A stretch of DNA of 64,000 bases from Anaeromyxobacter paludicola (GTDB taxonomy: Bacteria > Myxococcota > Myxococcia > Myxococcales > Anaeromyxobacteraceae). Below the pieces are notes generated by a model. That model made no database searches, was not told the DNA's origin, and worked only from the letters and a program-made list of their open reading frames with translations. This document shows positions 43,986 through 52,973 of the stretch, piece after piece; within the stretch, counting starts at the first letter, position 1; every line of letters begins with the position of its first letter. Both the position numbers and the translations under genes were made by a program. The stretch lies in NCBI RefSeq assembly GCF_023169965.1, contig NZ_AP025592.1, positions 4,030,001 through 4,094,000 of the forward strand. Direction: 5' to 3'.

Positions 43986-46900
43986 TCAGAAAAAGAAGTA
44001 CCGCAGGGTGATGTTCGTCACCCACGAGGTGTGGTCGATCATCGCCGGCGTCTTCTGCCCCTTGATGTCGAACGGGTGCCCGAAGTGGACGCGCAGCAGC
44101 AGCGGGCCGAAGAGCACGTTGGCCCCGAGCACGCCGGTGAGGGTTCGAGACTCCCAGGCCCCGGCCTGGTGGCCGGCGAAGCACTGGCCGGAGCCGCCGT
44201 CGCAGATCTGGTAGTTGCGGCTCTCGAGCTCGTTGAAGACGCCGCCGAAGTCCATCGCGGCGACGCCCTCGACGTAGTCGAAGATGAAGAGGTGGATGAG
44301 CGCGTCGAGCGGCACCTGCAGCTCGACGTTGGCGACGTAATAGCTCTGGCCGACGAGGAAGGCGGTGTCGAGCGGGTTGAAGCCGCGCAGGTTGTCGGCC
44401 GAGGTGAGCCACCAGCTCTTGGCCCAGGTCTTGTTGGGCTCGGAGGCGAAGCTCGACCCGGCGGCGAGCCGGGCCATGAGGTTCATCCGCCCCACGATCT
44501 GGAACCAGTGGGCGGCGTCGAAGCGGGTGAAGCCGGTCACGGCCGTCCGGCTGGGGAGGTACTGGCCGCCGAGCTCGTACAGGAACGAGCTCCCCTCGAT
44601 GGGCCCGGTGAACGGGTCGAAGCGCACGGTGTCGTAGCCGTAGCGGACGGTGGGGGTGACGGTCGGGGTCACGCCGCCGTTGCGGTTCCGCCAGTCGTCG
44701 GTGCGGCCGGCCGGGCTGTGCTCGGTCTGGATGCCGGTGCAATCCTTCACCGTCTGCACGCTGGGGCTGAGGTCGGTGAGGCAGTAGCGCTGGAGGGCGC
44801 CGAAGGAGAGCTCGGTCTCGAGCCGCTGGAACCGGTCGAGGGGGAACCGGAGCGAGCCGATGAGCCCGAAGTCGCGCTGGAAGTAGGAGAGGTTCGGGTC
44901 GAGCCGGTCGAGCTGCTGCTGCACGAAGTGGTAGGCGCCGAAGGCCCAGTTGCGGCGCCGCGAGCGATCCTCGTACAGCACCATCGCCTGCGTGTAGTCG
45001 AAGGAGCCGTACACCGCGAGGTCGAGGTAGACCACGTGGTCGCGCAGGATGTCGGTGAAGAGCAGCGCCGCCCGCCCGGCCACCGCGCCGGCGCCCCCGC
45101 CGCCGTACACGATGCCCGCGTCGGGCTTCCAGTTGGCGAGCTTGAACGGCTGGTAGGTCGGCGTCTGCGGCGGGATCGAGGCGAGCGGGATCCGGAGCGG
45201 CTCGCCGCCCGCCTCCGGCTGCGGCTCGAAGTCGTCCTCGAGCACCGCCGCCCGCGGCACCTCCACGAGCCGGAAGCGCCCGCGGTAGAAGGTGGAGGCG
45301 TAGATGCCGCGCGCGTCGGGGGCGGGGAACGGGCTCTGCACGCCGGTGGCGAACTCGGTGAGCCGGCGCGCCTGGCCGTCCTTGAGCAGGTAGAGGTCGG
45401 TGCGCCCCCCGCGGTCGCTCGAGAAGAGCAGCGAGCCGTCCGCCTGCGGGCGCGGGTAGCGGTCGTTGACGGCCGCGGTGGTGAGCCGGGTGCGCCGGCC
45501 GTCCTTCGGGTCGATGCGGAAGAGGTTGAACCGGCCGTGGTCGGTGGCGTCGGAGGAGCAGGTGATCCCGTCGGCGCCCCAGGCGAGGTCGCGCTCGGCG
45601 TAGTCGTCGTCGGTGAGCTGCCGCGCCGTCCCGCCCTCCACCGGCACCACGTAGACGTCCTGCTGGCCGCGCTCGGTCAGCCCGGCGAAGGCGAGCTCCT
45701 TCCCGTCGGGCGAGAAGACCGGATCGGAGAGCTCGATGAACCGGAGCCCCTGGGGGTGGCGCAGGGGGAGGACGCGCCGCGGGCCGAGCGTGATCTCGGG
45801 CCCGTGCCCCTTCTCCGGCGGCCGGTGCGCGAACTCCTGCAGGTAGAGCACGTCCCCCGGCCCGACCTGCGCCGCGAAGGCGAGCCGGTCCTTCGCGAGC
45901 GCCAGCACCCCGTGCTCGACCGGGTGGAGCGACTCGACCCCCGGCCCGCCGTCCTCGGCCACCTGCTCGGCCGACTGCGGGCTGCGCACGTCGGCGAGGT
46001 AGAGCCGGGCCCGCCCCTCCTCGCGGTCGAGGCCGCGGAAGAAGAGGAGCTGCCCGTCGGCGCTCGCGACGAAGGCCTCGGGCTCGGCCGGGAGCCGCTG
46101 GATCTCGCGCACGTTCGGGAGGTCCTGCCGGATGCGCAGGTACTCCGGGTAGTAGCGCTTCTTGAGCCAGGCCCGCCAGCGCGCGTCCACCTGGTCGATG
46201 GGCTCGCCGAGCACCCGCTTCGTGAGCGAGGCGAAGCCGCGCTCGGTGGGGGCGCCCTCGCGCCCGGAGCCCATCAGGAAGGCGTTCTCGAGATAGGCCT
46301 GGATCTTCTCCTTGCCGTAGACCTCGGCGATGAAGGTGACGCGCGCCTGGCCGAGCTTGTAGGTGGGGATGTAGCCCCGGTAGCGGTCCTCGGCGAAGGG
46401 CAGGATCTCGTAGTGGTGCTCGGGGTCGGGGTTCCAGACCAGGTCGCGGAGGAAGGCGTCCGACTCCGGGTCGAGCCCGCCCTTGGCGTAGTACTCGGCG
46501 ATCCCCTCGATGAACCAGAGCGGGAAGTTGTCGAGGGGCGAGGCGACGTCGTCGCCGCCGGCCAGATCCAGCAGCTTCTGGATGGTGAACTGGTGCACCA
46601 TCTCGTGCGTCGAGACCTCGCGGAACTTCTCGTGGTCGCCGAAGTACGGCAGCGACATCTTGAGGTCGAGCGGCGAGGTGACGCCGAGCACCGCCTCGGT
46701 GACCTGGAAGACGTTGGTGGTCTGGAACTCGCGCTGCGAGCTGTAGAGGATGTAGGGGATGGGCTTCGTCGGGCTGTAGTGGAACTGGTCCACGAGCCGC
46801 AGGTACGAGGAGCGGATGGCCGGCAGCGCGCGCTCGGCCACCTCGCGCTCCCGCTCGTAGTAGTAGAGCCGGATGCCGCCCTTGCCGCCCGCCGGCGGGG

Positions 46901-47174
46901 GCACGTCGAGCCGCCGCCAGTCGAACTCGAACCAGGCCACCTGGTTCTGCCCGGGCCGCTCCGGGAGGATGAAGGTCTGCGGGAGGGGGTCGCCGAGGCG
47001 CAGCTCGCCCGCGTGGAGCTGCAGCATCCGGTCCACCTGCAGGAGCGCCTCGCCGAAGCTGGGCGTGCCGAACGCCGACTGGGCGAGGGCGAGCCCCGGC
47101 GCCGCGGCGAGCCACAGGAGCGCGAGGGCCCTCGTCATCCCCCGGAAGATACCCACTCCGTCACGGTCCGTCAT
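43986..47174 (-). CDS. Metallopeptidase-like domain fused to a TolB-type propeller and a C-terminal outer-membrane beta-barrel
   Basis: 1062 residues. A signal peptide lies at about 13-31 (LALLWLAAAPGLALAQ). A gluzincin-like domain has HEMVH (190-194) and WFIEGIAEYY with Glu 223, the classic HExxH plus distal Glu. Residues about 360-640 form WD40/PD40 repeats (FSPDGKELAFAGL, LLFSSDRGGRTDLYLL). The C-terminal 400 residues are beta-strand rich with alternating aromatics and end in YFFF, typical of outer-membrane barrels. It could be a surface-anchored, self-translocated peptidase. The ATG overlaps the upstream stop by four bases; an in-frame ATG at 47138 is an alternative start. Confidence 0.75.
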   Translation of the reverse strand: MTDRDGVGIFRGMTRALALLWLAAAPGLALAQSAFGTPSFGEALLQVDRMLQLHAGELRLGDPLPQTFILPERPGQNQVAWFEFDWRRLDVPPPAGGKGGIRLYYYEREREVAERALPAIRSSYLRLVDQFHYSPTKPIPYILYSSQREFQTTNVFQVTEAVLGVTSPLDLKMSLPYFGDHEKFREVSTHEMVHQFTIQKLLDLAGGDDVASPLDNFPLWFIEGIAEYYAKGGLDPESDAFLRDLVWNPDPEHHYEILPFAEDRYRGYIPTYKLGQARVTFIAEVYGKEKIQAYLENAFLMGSGREGAPTERGFASLTKRVLGEPIDQVDARWRAWLKKRYYPEYLRIRQDLPNVREIQRLPAEPEAFVASADGQLLFFRGLDREEGRARLYLADVRSPQSAEQVAEDGGPGVESLHPVEHGVLALAKDRLAFAAQVGPGDVLYLQEFAHRPPEKGHGPEITLGPRRVLPLRHPQGLRFIELSDPVFSPDGKELAFAGLTERGQQDVYVVPVEGGTARQLTDDDYAERDLAWGADGITCSSDATDHGRFNLFRIDPKDGRRTRLTTAAVNDRYPRPQADGSLLFSSDRGGRTDLYLLKDGQARRLTEFATGVQSPFPAPDARGIYASTFYRGRFRLVEVPRAAVLEDDFEPQPEAGGEPLRIPLASIPPQTPTYQPFKLANWKPDAGIVYGGGGAGAVAGRAALLFTDILRDHVVYLDLAVYGSFDYTQAMVLYEDRSRRRNWAFGAYHFVQQQLDRLDPNLSYFQRDFGLIGSLRFPLDRFQRLETELSFGALQRYCLTDLSPSVQTVKDCTGIQTEHSPAGRTDDWRNRNGGVTPTVTPTVRYGYDTVRFDPFTGPIEGSSFLYELGGQYLPSRTAVTGFTRFDAAHWFQIVGRMNLMARLAAGSSFASEPNKTWAKSWWLTSADNLRGFNPLDTAFLVGQSYYVANVELQVPLDALIHLFIFDYVEGVAAMDFGGVFNELESRNYQICDGGSGQCFAGHQAGAWESRTLTGVLGANVLFGPLLLRVHFGHPFDIKGQKTPAMIDHTSWVTNITLRYFFF

Positions 47175-47644
47175 TCCTTCCCGAGCGGATGCCGCGTCCC
47201 GCCCTGGCGCAGCGCGAACCCGGCCGGCGCCGACGGGTCCTCCTCCAGCGCGAGCCCCAGCGTCACCTGCGCCGCCCGCGAGAAGCGGGCCCGGTGGCCG
47301 CCCTTCACCCGCGCGTGCAGCACGCCCTCGCCGTCCACCGTCAGGGTGGCCGGCGCGAGCGGCTCGGAGGTGCCGTCGGTGAGGTGGAGGACGGGGCCCC
47401 CGGGCGCCTCGGAGACGGCGCGCACCACGTAGGGCGCGTCGGCGAGCCGCACGTACCCGCTCTCCCGCCCCACGTGCACGAGGTAGCGGCCGTCCGGGGC
47501 GCGCTCCAGGGAGCCCCAGAGCACCGCCAGGGTCCGGGCGTGGGTGATGGGCTCGCCGCGGTGGAGGAAGCGACCCTCGAGGTCGATCGAGAGGCCGCTC
47601 CGCTCCCGGAGGAGCTCGAGCAGCGCGGGGTCGGGGGCGGTCAC
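47171..47644 (-). CDS. DUF1285-like protein of unknown function
   Basis: 157 residues from GTG 47644. Features: GLSIDLEGRFLHRGEPITHA, then LVHVGRESGYVRLADAPYVV, and LHARVKGGHRARFSRAAQVT. The pattern is similar to DUF1285 proteins, whose fold is known but activity is not. No signal peptide; soluble. The stop overlaps the start of the peptidase/barrel gene by four bases, so the two are likely coexpressed. Earlier in-frame starts exist in a long upstream open frame, but family-like sequence begins at this GTG. Confidence 0.6.
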   Translation of the reverse strand: MTAPDPALLELLRERSGLSIDLEGRFLHRGEPITHARTLAVLWGSLERAPDGRYLVHVGRESGYVRLADAPYVVRAVSEAPGGPVLHLTDGTSEPLAPATLTVDGEGVLHARVKGGHRARFSRAAQVTLGLALEEDPSAPAGFALRQGGTRHPLGKE

Positions 47645-47719
47645 CCCCTGGATGATAAGCGGCCCGGGCGGGAGCGGGTGGCCCTTGCGGGCCCGGGGGC
47701 GCCAGGGTAAGCGAGCGGC

Positions 47720-48157
47720 ATGGAGACGGAGCCGCTGGTGCGCATCCGCTGCAAGACGCCCGAGGAGGAGGCCCGCTGCGTGGCCGCCCTCACCCGGGCC
47801 GGGTACGCGCCGCGGAGCGCCCTCACCTGGCTCGTCGTGCCCGACGCCCACCCCGACCGCGTCAACGAGGCGCTGGTGGCCGGCGGCGCCCACGCGAGGG
47901 TGGCCGCCCGCGAGCAGATCGGCAGGCTCATCGGGTACCTCCTCGACCGCCAGGGCGACCTCGCCGGCCGGGCGGCCAACGTGAAGAACCTCTGCGAGCG
48001 GGTGCTCTCCGAGGCCGGGCTCGCCGACCGGTACGCGCTGCGGCCCGAGCCGGAGCTGCTCGCGGGCGCCGCCGCGCTCCACGCGGAGCTCGTCGCCACG
48101 GCGGGCGGGTTCGTCTCCTGGGAGCGGTTCCTCGAGCTCTTCTGCCTGCGCCGCTAG
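47720..48157 (+). CDS. Small soluble protein, family not recognised
   Basis: 145 residues. The N-terminal half has an alternating beta/alpha look (LVRIRCKTPEEEARCVAALT then LTWLVVPDAHPDRVNEALVA), which resembles a ferredoxin-like or ACT-type fold. The C-terminal half is helical (RLIGYLLDRQGDLAGRAANV). No signal peptide, no membrane segment, no catalytic motif. The stop overlaps the convergent neighbour by four bases. The gene is real by start, length and codon pattern, but no function can be suggested. Confidence 0.6.
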   Translation: METEPLVRIRCKTPEEEARCVAALTRAGYAPRSALTWLVVPDAHPDRVNEALVAGGAHARVAAREQIGRLIGYLLDRQGDLAGRAANVKNLCERVLSEAGLADRYALRPEPELLAGAAALHAELVATAGGFVSWERFLELFCLRR

Positions 48158-49353
48158 CCTCCCCGGAACGCGAGCGCGCCCCAGGTGTTCACCGCCACGC
48201 CCGCGAGCCCGGCGGCCCGGAAGCGCCAGTCCATGGGCCTGCCCCCGAGCGCCAGGAGCAGGAAGAGGTGCGGCGTGTAGTCGAGGCTGAACCGGTAGCC
48301 GAACTGCACGTAGCCGGTGTTCTGGTAGAGGAAGCCGGGGAGGGCGGTGGCGGCGACCGTGAGCCAGAGGATCCGGTGCAGGCGCGGCCGCTCGCGGGGC
48401 CAGAGCAGGAAGAGGAAGAGCGGCGTGGTCACGAAGAGCGACAGGCCGTCGGGGTCGTAGGCGAGCCGGCCGCCCGCGAGGTGCGGCAGCCGGGTGAAGG
48501 CGGCGTGGAGCTGCTTCTCGAGGTAGTGCGGCGAGAAGAGCCCCCAGCGCGCCACGTCGGCGTTGACGCGGTTGTGCCAGAGGTGGGCGTGGCCGAAGTC
48601 GAAAGGTGAGCCGAAGCGGGCCTGGTTCAAGGCCGCCGCGAGCCCGAGGAGCGGGGCCGCGCCGAGGAGGAAGAGCCCGAGCTTCCGCCAGCGGGCCCGG
48701 TCGGCGAGCGCCGCGCGCCACCCGAGGCCGCGCCCGAGCGCGCCCCCGCCGGCCGCGAGCTCGAGCAGGAAGAAGAGGCCCGAGAAGAGGAGCGGCGCGC
48801 GCGTCACCGCGGCGAAGCTCCAGGCCACCCCCGCCGCGAGCGGGTGGGCGGCGCGGTGCGCGGCGAGGAGGAAGAGGCAGCTCGCGGTCACCCCCAGCAC
48901 CTCGGCGGTGAACCAGACCTCGCCGCGGATGGAGCAGGAGAAGCTCACCGTCCCGAAGGCGAACAGGAGCGCCAGGGCGACGTCCTCGGCGCGCGTCCGC
49001 CGGTCCTCGCCCGACTCCCGCAGCCGCTCGAGTACCCGGAACACCAGCACCACGTTGAGCGCCGCGAAGGCCACGGTGAAGGCGACGTCGGGGAAGCCGA
49101 GCCCGAGGAGCGCCACCCCGGGCACGAGGAGGAGCGCCGGCCCGGGTGGGAACGAGACGTACCAGCGCTCGCCGACGCGGGCCCAGTCGTTCAGGTTCGG
49201 CGGCGGCGCGAGCAGGTGGAGCTGGCCGTGGAGCCAGGCCTGGGCCTGCCAGAGGAAGTGGGGCGCCTGCGAGGTCTGGAGGAGGTGGGGGCCGGCGAAG
49301 GCCGCGAAGATCGCGAGCGAGCCGACGAAGAGGGCCGGCTCCGCCCGCCTCAC
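48154..49353 (-). CDS. Polytopic membrane protein, glycosyltransferase-like
   Basis: 399 residues with about nine hydrophobic helices, starting VRRAEPALFVGSLAIFAAFAGP. A large first loop carries PNLNDWARVGERWYVSFPPG, a pattern seen in membrane mannosyl- or related glycosyltransferases. Later helices include LLFAFGTVSFSCSIRGEVWF and GFLYQNTGYVQFGYRFSLDY. No catalytic residue can be assigned with certainty. It overlaps the end of cinA by four bases, so it may be cotranscribed with the pssA-pgpA-cinA genes. The GTG at 49353 is fixed by that overlap. Confidence 0.6.
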   Translation of the reverse strand: MRRAEPALFVGSLAIFAAFAGPHLLQTSQAPHFLWQAQAWLHGQLHLLAPPPNLNDWARVGERWYVSFPPGPALLLVPGVALLGLGFPDVAFTVAFAALNVVLVFRVLERLRESGEDRRTRAEDVALALLFAFGTVSFSCSIRGEVWFTAEVLGVTASCLFLLAAHRAAHPLAAGVAWSFAAVTRAPLLFSGLFFLLELAAGGGALGRGLGWRAALADRARWRKLGLFLLGAAPLLGLAAALNQARFGSPFDFGHAHLWHNRVNADVARWGLFSPHYLEKQLHAAFTRLPHLAGGRLAYDPDGLSLFVTTPLFLFLLWPRERPRLHRILWLTVAATALPGFLYQNTGYVQFGYRFSLDYTPHLFLLLALGGRPMDWRFRAAGLAGVAVNTWGALAFRGG

Positions 49354-50582
49354 CGCATGGCCCGCAGGAGCAGGAACAGCGCCTCGAACGCGGTGCTGCG
49401 CCGGACCCGGTCGCGGTCGCCGCGGTAGAGCCGCGCCACGTGCGCGGTCCCGCCCGGCCCGGCGAGCGCGAGGTGGACCGTGCCCACCGGCTTCTCCGGG
49501 GTGCCGCCGCCCGGGCCGGCGATGCCGGTGATGCCGACGCCCCAGGTGGCGCCGGCGCGCGCCCGCGACCCCTCGGCGAGCGCCCGCGCCACCGGCTCGG
49601 ACACCGCGCCGTGGGCGGCGATGAGCTCCGCCGGGACGCCCACCAGCGCGCTCTTCGCCTCGTAGGAGTAGGCGACCACGCCCATGTCGAAGGCGCCGGA
49701 GGAGCCGGGTACGCTCGTGAGGAGCTCCGCCACGAGGCCGCCGGTGCAGCTCTCGGCGGTGGTGACCCGCTCCCCGCGCGAGAGCAGCCGCTCGACCACC
49801 ACCCGCGGCAGCTCGTCCTTCCCCTCGCCCCAGACCGCGTCGCCGAAGAGGGCCCGCACCTCGCCGAGGAGCCGGTCGGCCCGGGCCGTCGCGTCTTCCC
49901 CGCCGACGGTCCACTTCACGTGGACCTCGGGCCAGTGGGCGCGGTAGCCGAAGCGGACGCCCTGGTTCTCGGGCGCGTCCATGAGCGGGCGCATGGCGTG
50001 GTCCACCGCCGACTCGCCGAGGCCGAAGAGCTTCACCACCCGCCCCGCCGGGACGCTCTCGAGCCCGGCGGCGAGCGCCGGCAGCACCGCCTCGTCGCAG
50101 AGCCCCTTGTACTCGACCGGCACGCCCGGGAGGCAGTAGAGCCGGGCCCGCCCGAGCTGCACCGAGAAGCCGGGGGCGGTGCCGAAGCGGTTGGGGATGA
50201 CCGCCGCGCCCCTCGGGAAGAGCGCCTGCTTCTCGTTGTTGGGCGTCATGGGGCGCCCGAAGTGCTGGAAGCGGCGGCGGATGGCCTCGAGCGACGGCTC
50301 GTGCCGCTCGAGCGGCACGCCGAGCACGGCGGCGACGCACTCCGCGGTGAGGTCGTCCTCGGTCGGGCCCATGCCGCCGCTCATCACCACCACGTCGGCG
50401 CGGGCGGTCGCCTCGCGCAGCGCGGCCTGGAGGTCGCCGCGGTCGTCGCCGACGAGGGTCTTGCGCCGGACCATCAGGCCGAGGTCCCAGAGCCGGTCCA
50501 TGAGCCAGGTGGAGTTGGTGTCCACCACCTGGCCGGTGAGCAGCTCGTCGCCGGTGGAGAGGATCTCGACGGTGGGGATCAC
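49350..50582 (-). CDS. cinA: CinA family protein (nicotinamide-nucleotide amidase)
   Basis: 410 residues, normal for two-domain CinA. The N-terminal MoCF/COG1058 domain has EILSTGDELLTGQVVDTNS and MSGGMGPTEDDLTAECVA. The C-terminal PncC-like amidase domain has TTAESCTGGLVAELLTSVPG and VGITGIAGPGGGTPEKPVG. CinA deamidates NMN and salvages pyridine nucleotides, and is linked with competence genes in some species. GTG 50582 overlaps the pgpA stop by four bases. In many bacteria cinA is next to recA; here they are 7 kb apart. Confidence 0.95.
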   Translation of the reverse strand: MIPTVEILSTGDELLTGQVVDTNSTWLMDRLWDLGLMVRRKTLVGDDRGDLQAALREATARADVVVMSGGMGPTEDDLTAECVAAVLGVPLERHEPSLEAIRRRFQHFGRPMTPNNEKQALFPRGAAVIPNRFGTAPGFSVQLGRARLYCLPGVPVEYKGLCDEAVLPALAAGLESVPAGRVVKLFGLGESAVDHAMRPLMDAPENQGVRFGYRAHWPEVHVKWTVGGEDATARADRLLGEVRALFGDAVWGEGKDELPRVVVERLLSRGERVTTAESCTGGLVAELLTSVPGSSGAFDMGVVAYSYEAKSALVGVPAELIAAHGAVSEPVARALAEGSRARAGATWGVGITGIAGPGGGTPEKPVGTVHLALAGPGGTAHVARLYRGDRDRVRRSTAFEALFLLLRAMR

Positions 50583-51181
50583 GGCGTCAGCTCGGCGCAC
50601 CAGAAGTGGAGCGCGCCGCCCTCGCAGCCGAACCAGAGCCGGAGCGCGAGCATCAGGACCGCCATCGCGCAGGCCGACCAGACGCCGGCCATGACGTCGT
50701 CCATCACCACGCCGAAGCCGTTCTTCACCTTCCGGTCGAAGTGCGACGCCGGCCAGGGCTTCAGCACGTCGAAGATGCGGAAGAAGACGAACCCGGCCAC
50801 CGCGGCCGGCCAGCTCCAGGGGACGAAGGCCATGGTGACGAGGTAGCCCGCCACCTCGTCCACGACGATCTGCGAGGCGTCCACCACCTTCCAGTACCGC
50901 CCGGCCCGGTGCGAGGCGTAGCAGGCGAGGGCGATGAAGGCGACCGTGGTGAGGAGGTAGAGCGGGAGCGGCAGGTCCCGCAGCACGTAGAAGAGCGGGA
51001 TGGCGCCGAGCGTGCCGGCCGTGCCCGGCGCGACCGGGACGTAGCCGCAGGGTCCCCAGGCGGCGAGCAGGGTCCAGCCGTCGGGCGGGCCGTCGGGCCG
51101 GCCCTTCTTGAGCTCGCCGGAGACGCGCTGGAGGGTGGAGAGATCGGGAGTGGCGGGAGCTTCGGGCTTCGGGTCGGACAC
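50579..51181 (-). CDS. pgpA: Phosphatidylglycerophosphatase A
   Basis: 200 residues. About 45 non-conserved N-terminal residues precede the family core (WGPCGYVPVAPGTAGTLGAI). The DEVAGYLVTM motif and FFRIFDVLKPWPASHFDRK are diagnostic of PgpA, an inner-membrane phosphatase that makes phosphatidylglycerol from its phosphate. Four or so membrane helices follow (ALPLYLLTTVAFIAL etc.). It is three bases from pssA and coupled to cinA, placing it in a phospholipid operon. The long soluble N-terminus is mildly unusual. Confidence 0.92.
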   Translation of the reverse strand: MSDPKPEAPATPDLSTLQRVSGELKKGRPDGPPDGWTLLAAWGPCGYVPVAPGTAGTLGAIPLFYVLRDLPLPLYLLTTVAFIALACYASHRAGRYWKVVDASQIVVDEVAGYLVTMAFVPWSWPAAVAGFVFFRIFDVLKPWPASHFDRKVKNGFGVVMDDVMAGVWSACAMAVLMLALRLWFGCEGGALHFWCAELTP

Positions 51182-51184
51182 GGG

Positions 51185-52045
51185 CTAGATGTACTCGTCG
51201 CCTTCCTTCTCCGCCCCGGGAACGTCGTCGTCGTCGGGCTCGAGCGCCTCGTCGGCCTCGATCTCGGCGCGCACGCCCGGCGGCAGCGCCGCCACCACCT
51301 CCTCGGTGGGACGGCGGCGCGCGAATACCGCCTCGGCGAGCCCCATGGCGATGTAGGCCGCCATGTAGACCACCATCACGAAGGAGGCGCGGGTGACGAT
51401 CCCCATCGCCAGGCCGGCGATGCAGAGGAAGGCGAAGGTGAGGAGGCTCTTGGGGGAGAGGTGGACGTCCTTGAAGGTGCGGTAACGGACGGTGGAGACC
51501 ATCAGGAAGGAGAGCAGCCCCACCACGATGGCGATGGGGATCCGGTCGGCCGGGGCGGTGAGCTCGCCGTAGGTGCGGTAGTGGGCGATGACGAGCGACA
51601 CGAGCGCGCCGGCCGCGAGCGGGATGGGCAGGCCGACGAAGAAGCGGGACGAGCCCTTCTCGCCGCGGTGCGCGAGCACGTTGAAGCGGGCGAGCCGGAG
51701 GGCGCCGCAGGCCGCGAAGGCGAAGCTGACCACCAGGCCGGCGAAGCCGAGCGGGGCGAGCGCCCACTTGTAGACGAGGAGGGAGGGGGCCGCGCCGAAG
51801 CTCACCACGTCGGCCAGGCTGTCGAGCTCCACCCCAAACTCCGACTGCGTCTTCGTCATGCGGGCGACGCGACCGTCGAAGGCGTCGAAGAACATCGCGA
51901 AGAAGATGGCCAGGGCGGCGCGGTTGAGCTGGGCCGGGGTGGGCTCGCCGGCGCAGAGCGTCATCGCGTAGAAGCCCAGGAAGATCGAGCTGACCGTGAA
52001 GAGGTTGGGCAGCACGAACATCGCCTTGCGGAGGTTGATCTGCAT
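51185..52045 (-). CDS. pssA: CDP-diacylglycerol-serine O-phosphatidyltransferase
   Basis: 286 residues, with about eight helices. The CDP-alcohol phosphotransferase motif DG-x2-AR-x8-G-x3-D-x3-D is intact within FDAFDGRVARMTKTQSEFG and the following VELDSLADVVSFG (about residues 56-84). ATG 52045 is chosen over an upstream start (52219) because the family begins with MQINLRKAMFVLPN. The C-terminus is an acidic tail (EPDDDDVPGAEKEGDEYI). It makes phosphatidylserine, the precursor of phosphatidylethanolamine. It precedes pgpA by three bases and faces nth across a 185-base divergent gap. Confidence 0.94.
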   Translation of the reverse strand: MQINLRKAMFVLPNLFTVSSIFLGFYAMTLCAGEPTPAQLNRAALAIFFAMFFDAFDGRVARMTKTQSEFGVELDSLADVVSFGAAPSLLVYKWALAPLGFAGLVVSFAFAACGALRLARFNVLAHRGEKGSSRFFVGLPIPLAAGALVSLVIAHYRTYGELTAPADRIPIAIVVGLLSFLMVSTVRYRTFKDVHLSPKSLLTFAFLCIAGLAMGIVTRASFVMVVYMAAYIAMGLAEAVFARRRPTEEVVAALPPGVRAEIEADEALEPDDDDVPGAEKEGDEYI

Positions 52046-52168
52046 CGGGTCGAGACCTTGCGGGCGGCGGTGGCTGGGAAAGCCCGCCGGGGGGCCCGGA
52101 AGGGGGGTCCAACCTCCTTTCTTGCGGCGGAGGCTGGCACGGAGGGGAGGCTTTGTCGAGCGCGAAGC

Positions 52169-52228
52169 CGGTTCCGGGTGGGACAGTGTGGGCGTATCCG
52201 GTAAGTTGCGCCCTCGCACCCGGAACCG
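52169..52228. promoter_or_regulatory. 12-bp inverted repeat in the pssA-nth divergent region
   Basis: CGGTTCCGGGTG (52169-52180) is the exact reverse complement of CACCCGGAACCG (52217-52228), with a 36-base spacer. The right arm ends two bases before the proposed nth GTG. It may be an operator, or a hairpin affecting nth translation. If nth starts further upstream, the arms lie inside the coding sequence and the repeat would matter less. Confidence 0.4.
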
Positions 52229-52230
52229 CC

Positions 52231-52893
52231 GTGCGTGAATCGAGGACAGAGAAGCGCCAGCGCGCGCTGGAGGTGGCCGAGCGGCTCGGGCAGGCGCTGC
52301 CGCAGGCGCGCATCGCGCTCGAGTTCCGGAGTGATCTCGAGCTCCTGGTCGCGGTGGTGCTCTCGGCCCAGTGCACCGACGCCCGGGTGAACCTCGCCAC
52401 CCCGGCCCTCTTCGCCCGCTTCCCCGACGCCGCCAGCTACGCCGCGGTCCGCCCGGAGGAGCTCTGGCCCTACATCCAGCGGCTCGGCCTCTACCGCGCC
52501 AAGGCGAAGGCCATCGTGGCGGCGATGGGGGCGCTCGCGCGGGAGCACGGCGGGCGGGTGCCGCGGACGCGCGAGGCGCTGGAGCAGCTGCCGGGGGTGG
52601 GGCGCAAGACGGCGGGGGTGGTGCTCGTGCACCTCGGCGCGGGGGCCGCCTTCCCGGTGGACACCCACGTCGGCCGGGTATCGCGGCGGCTCGACCTCAC
52701 GCGCGAGGAGGATCCGGACAAGGTGGAGCGGGACCTCTGCGCGCTCTACCCCGAGGCGCGCTGGGGCAGGACCCACCAGCTCTTCGTCTGGCACGGCCGG
52801 CTCACCTGCACCGCGCGCGCGCCGGCCTGTCCCCGGTGCGCGGTCGGCGACCTGTGCCCGAAGCGCGGGGTGAAGAGAGGCCGCCCGGGATAG
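52231..52893 (+). CDS. nth: Endonuclease III
   Basis: 220 residues from GTG 52231. The helix-hairpin-helix LPGVGRKTAGVVLVHL (catalytic Lys in GRKTA), the catalytic Asp in VDTHVGRVSRRL, and a C-terminal [4Fe-4S] set (CTARAPACPRCAVGDLC, spacing C-x6-C-x2-C-x5-C) are all present. It is the DNA glycosylase/AP lyase for oxidised pyrimidines. An upstream in-frame start at 52153 would add 26 residues unlike the family. No strong ribosome site was seen. The gap to def contains a repeat hairpin. Confidence 0.94.
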   Translation: MRESRTEKRQRALEVAERLGQALPQARIALEFRSDLELLVAVVLSAQCTDARVNLATPALFARFPDAASYAAVRPEELWPYIQRLGLYRAKAKAIVAAMGALAREHGGRVPRTREALEQLPGVGRKTAGVVLVHLGAGAAFPVDTHVGRVSRRLDLTREEDPDKVERDLCALYPEARWGRTHQLFVWHGRLTCTARAPACPRCAVGDLCPKRGVKRGRPG

Positions 52894-52909
52894 CTGGTTG
52901 AAGCGCGCG

Positions 52910-52973
52910 CCCCGCGGCACTCCCTCCCCGCTCGGGCGGGGAGGGCAGGGGAGGGGCGGCCAGCGGTGCAACG
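52910..52973. repeat. Intergenic hairpin repeat, copy 2 (matches the first half of copy 1, inverted)
   Basis: The reverse complement of this stretch is nearly identical to 2851-2914 (I count about ten differences or fewer across 64 bases). It contains the same 10-bp hairpin (arms 52922-52931 and 52936-52945, loop four bases). It lies between convergent nth and def and may act as a terminator. The remaining bases of the 384-base gap (52894-53277) show nothing I can support. Confidence 0.6.
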
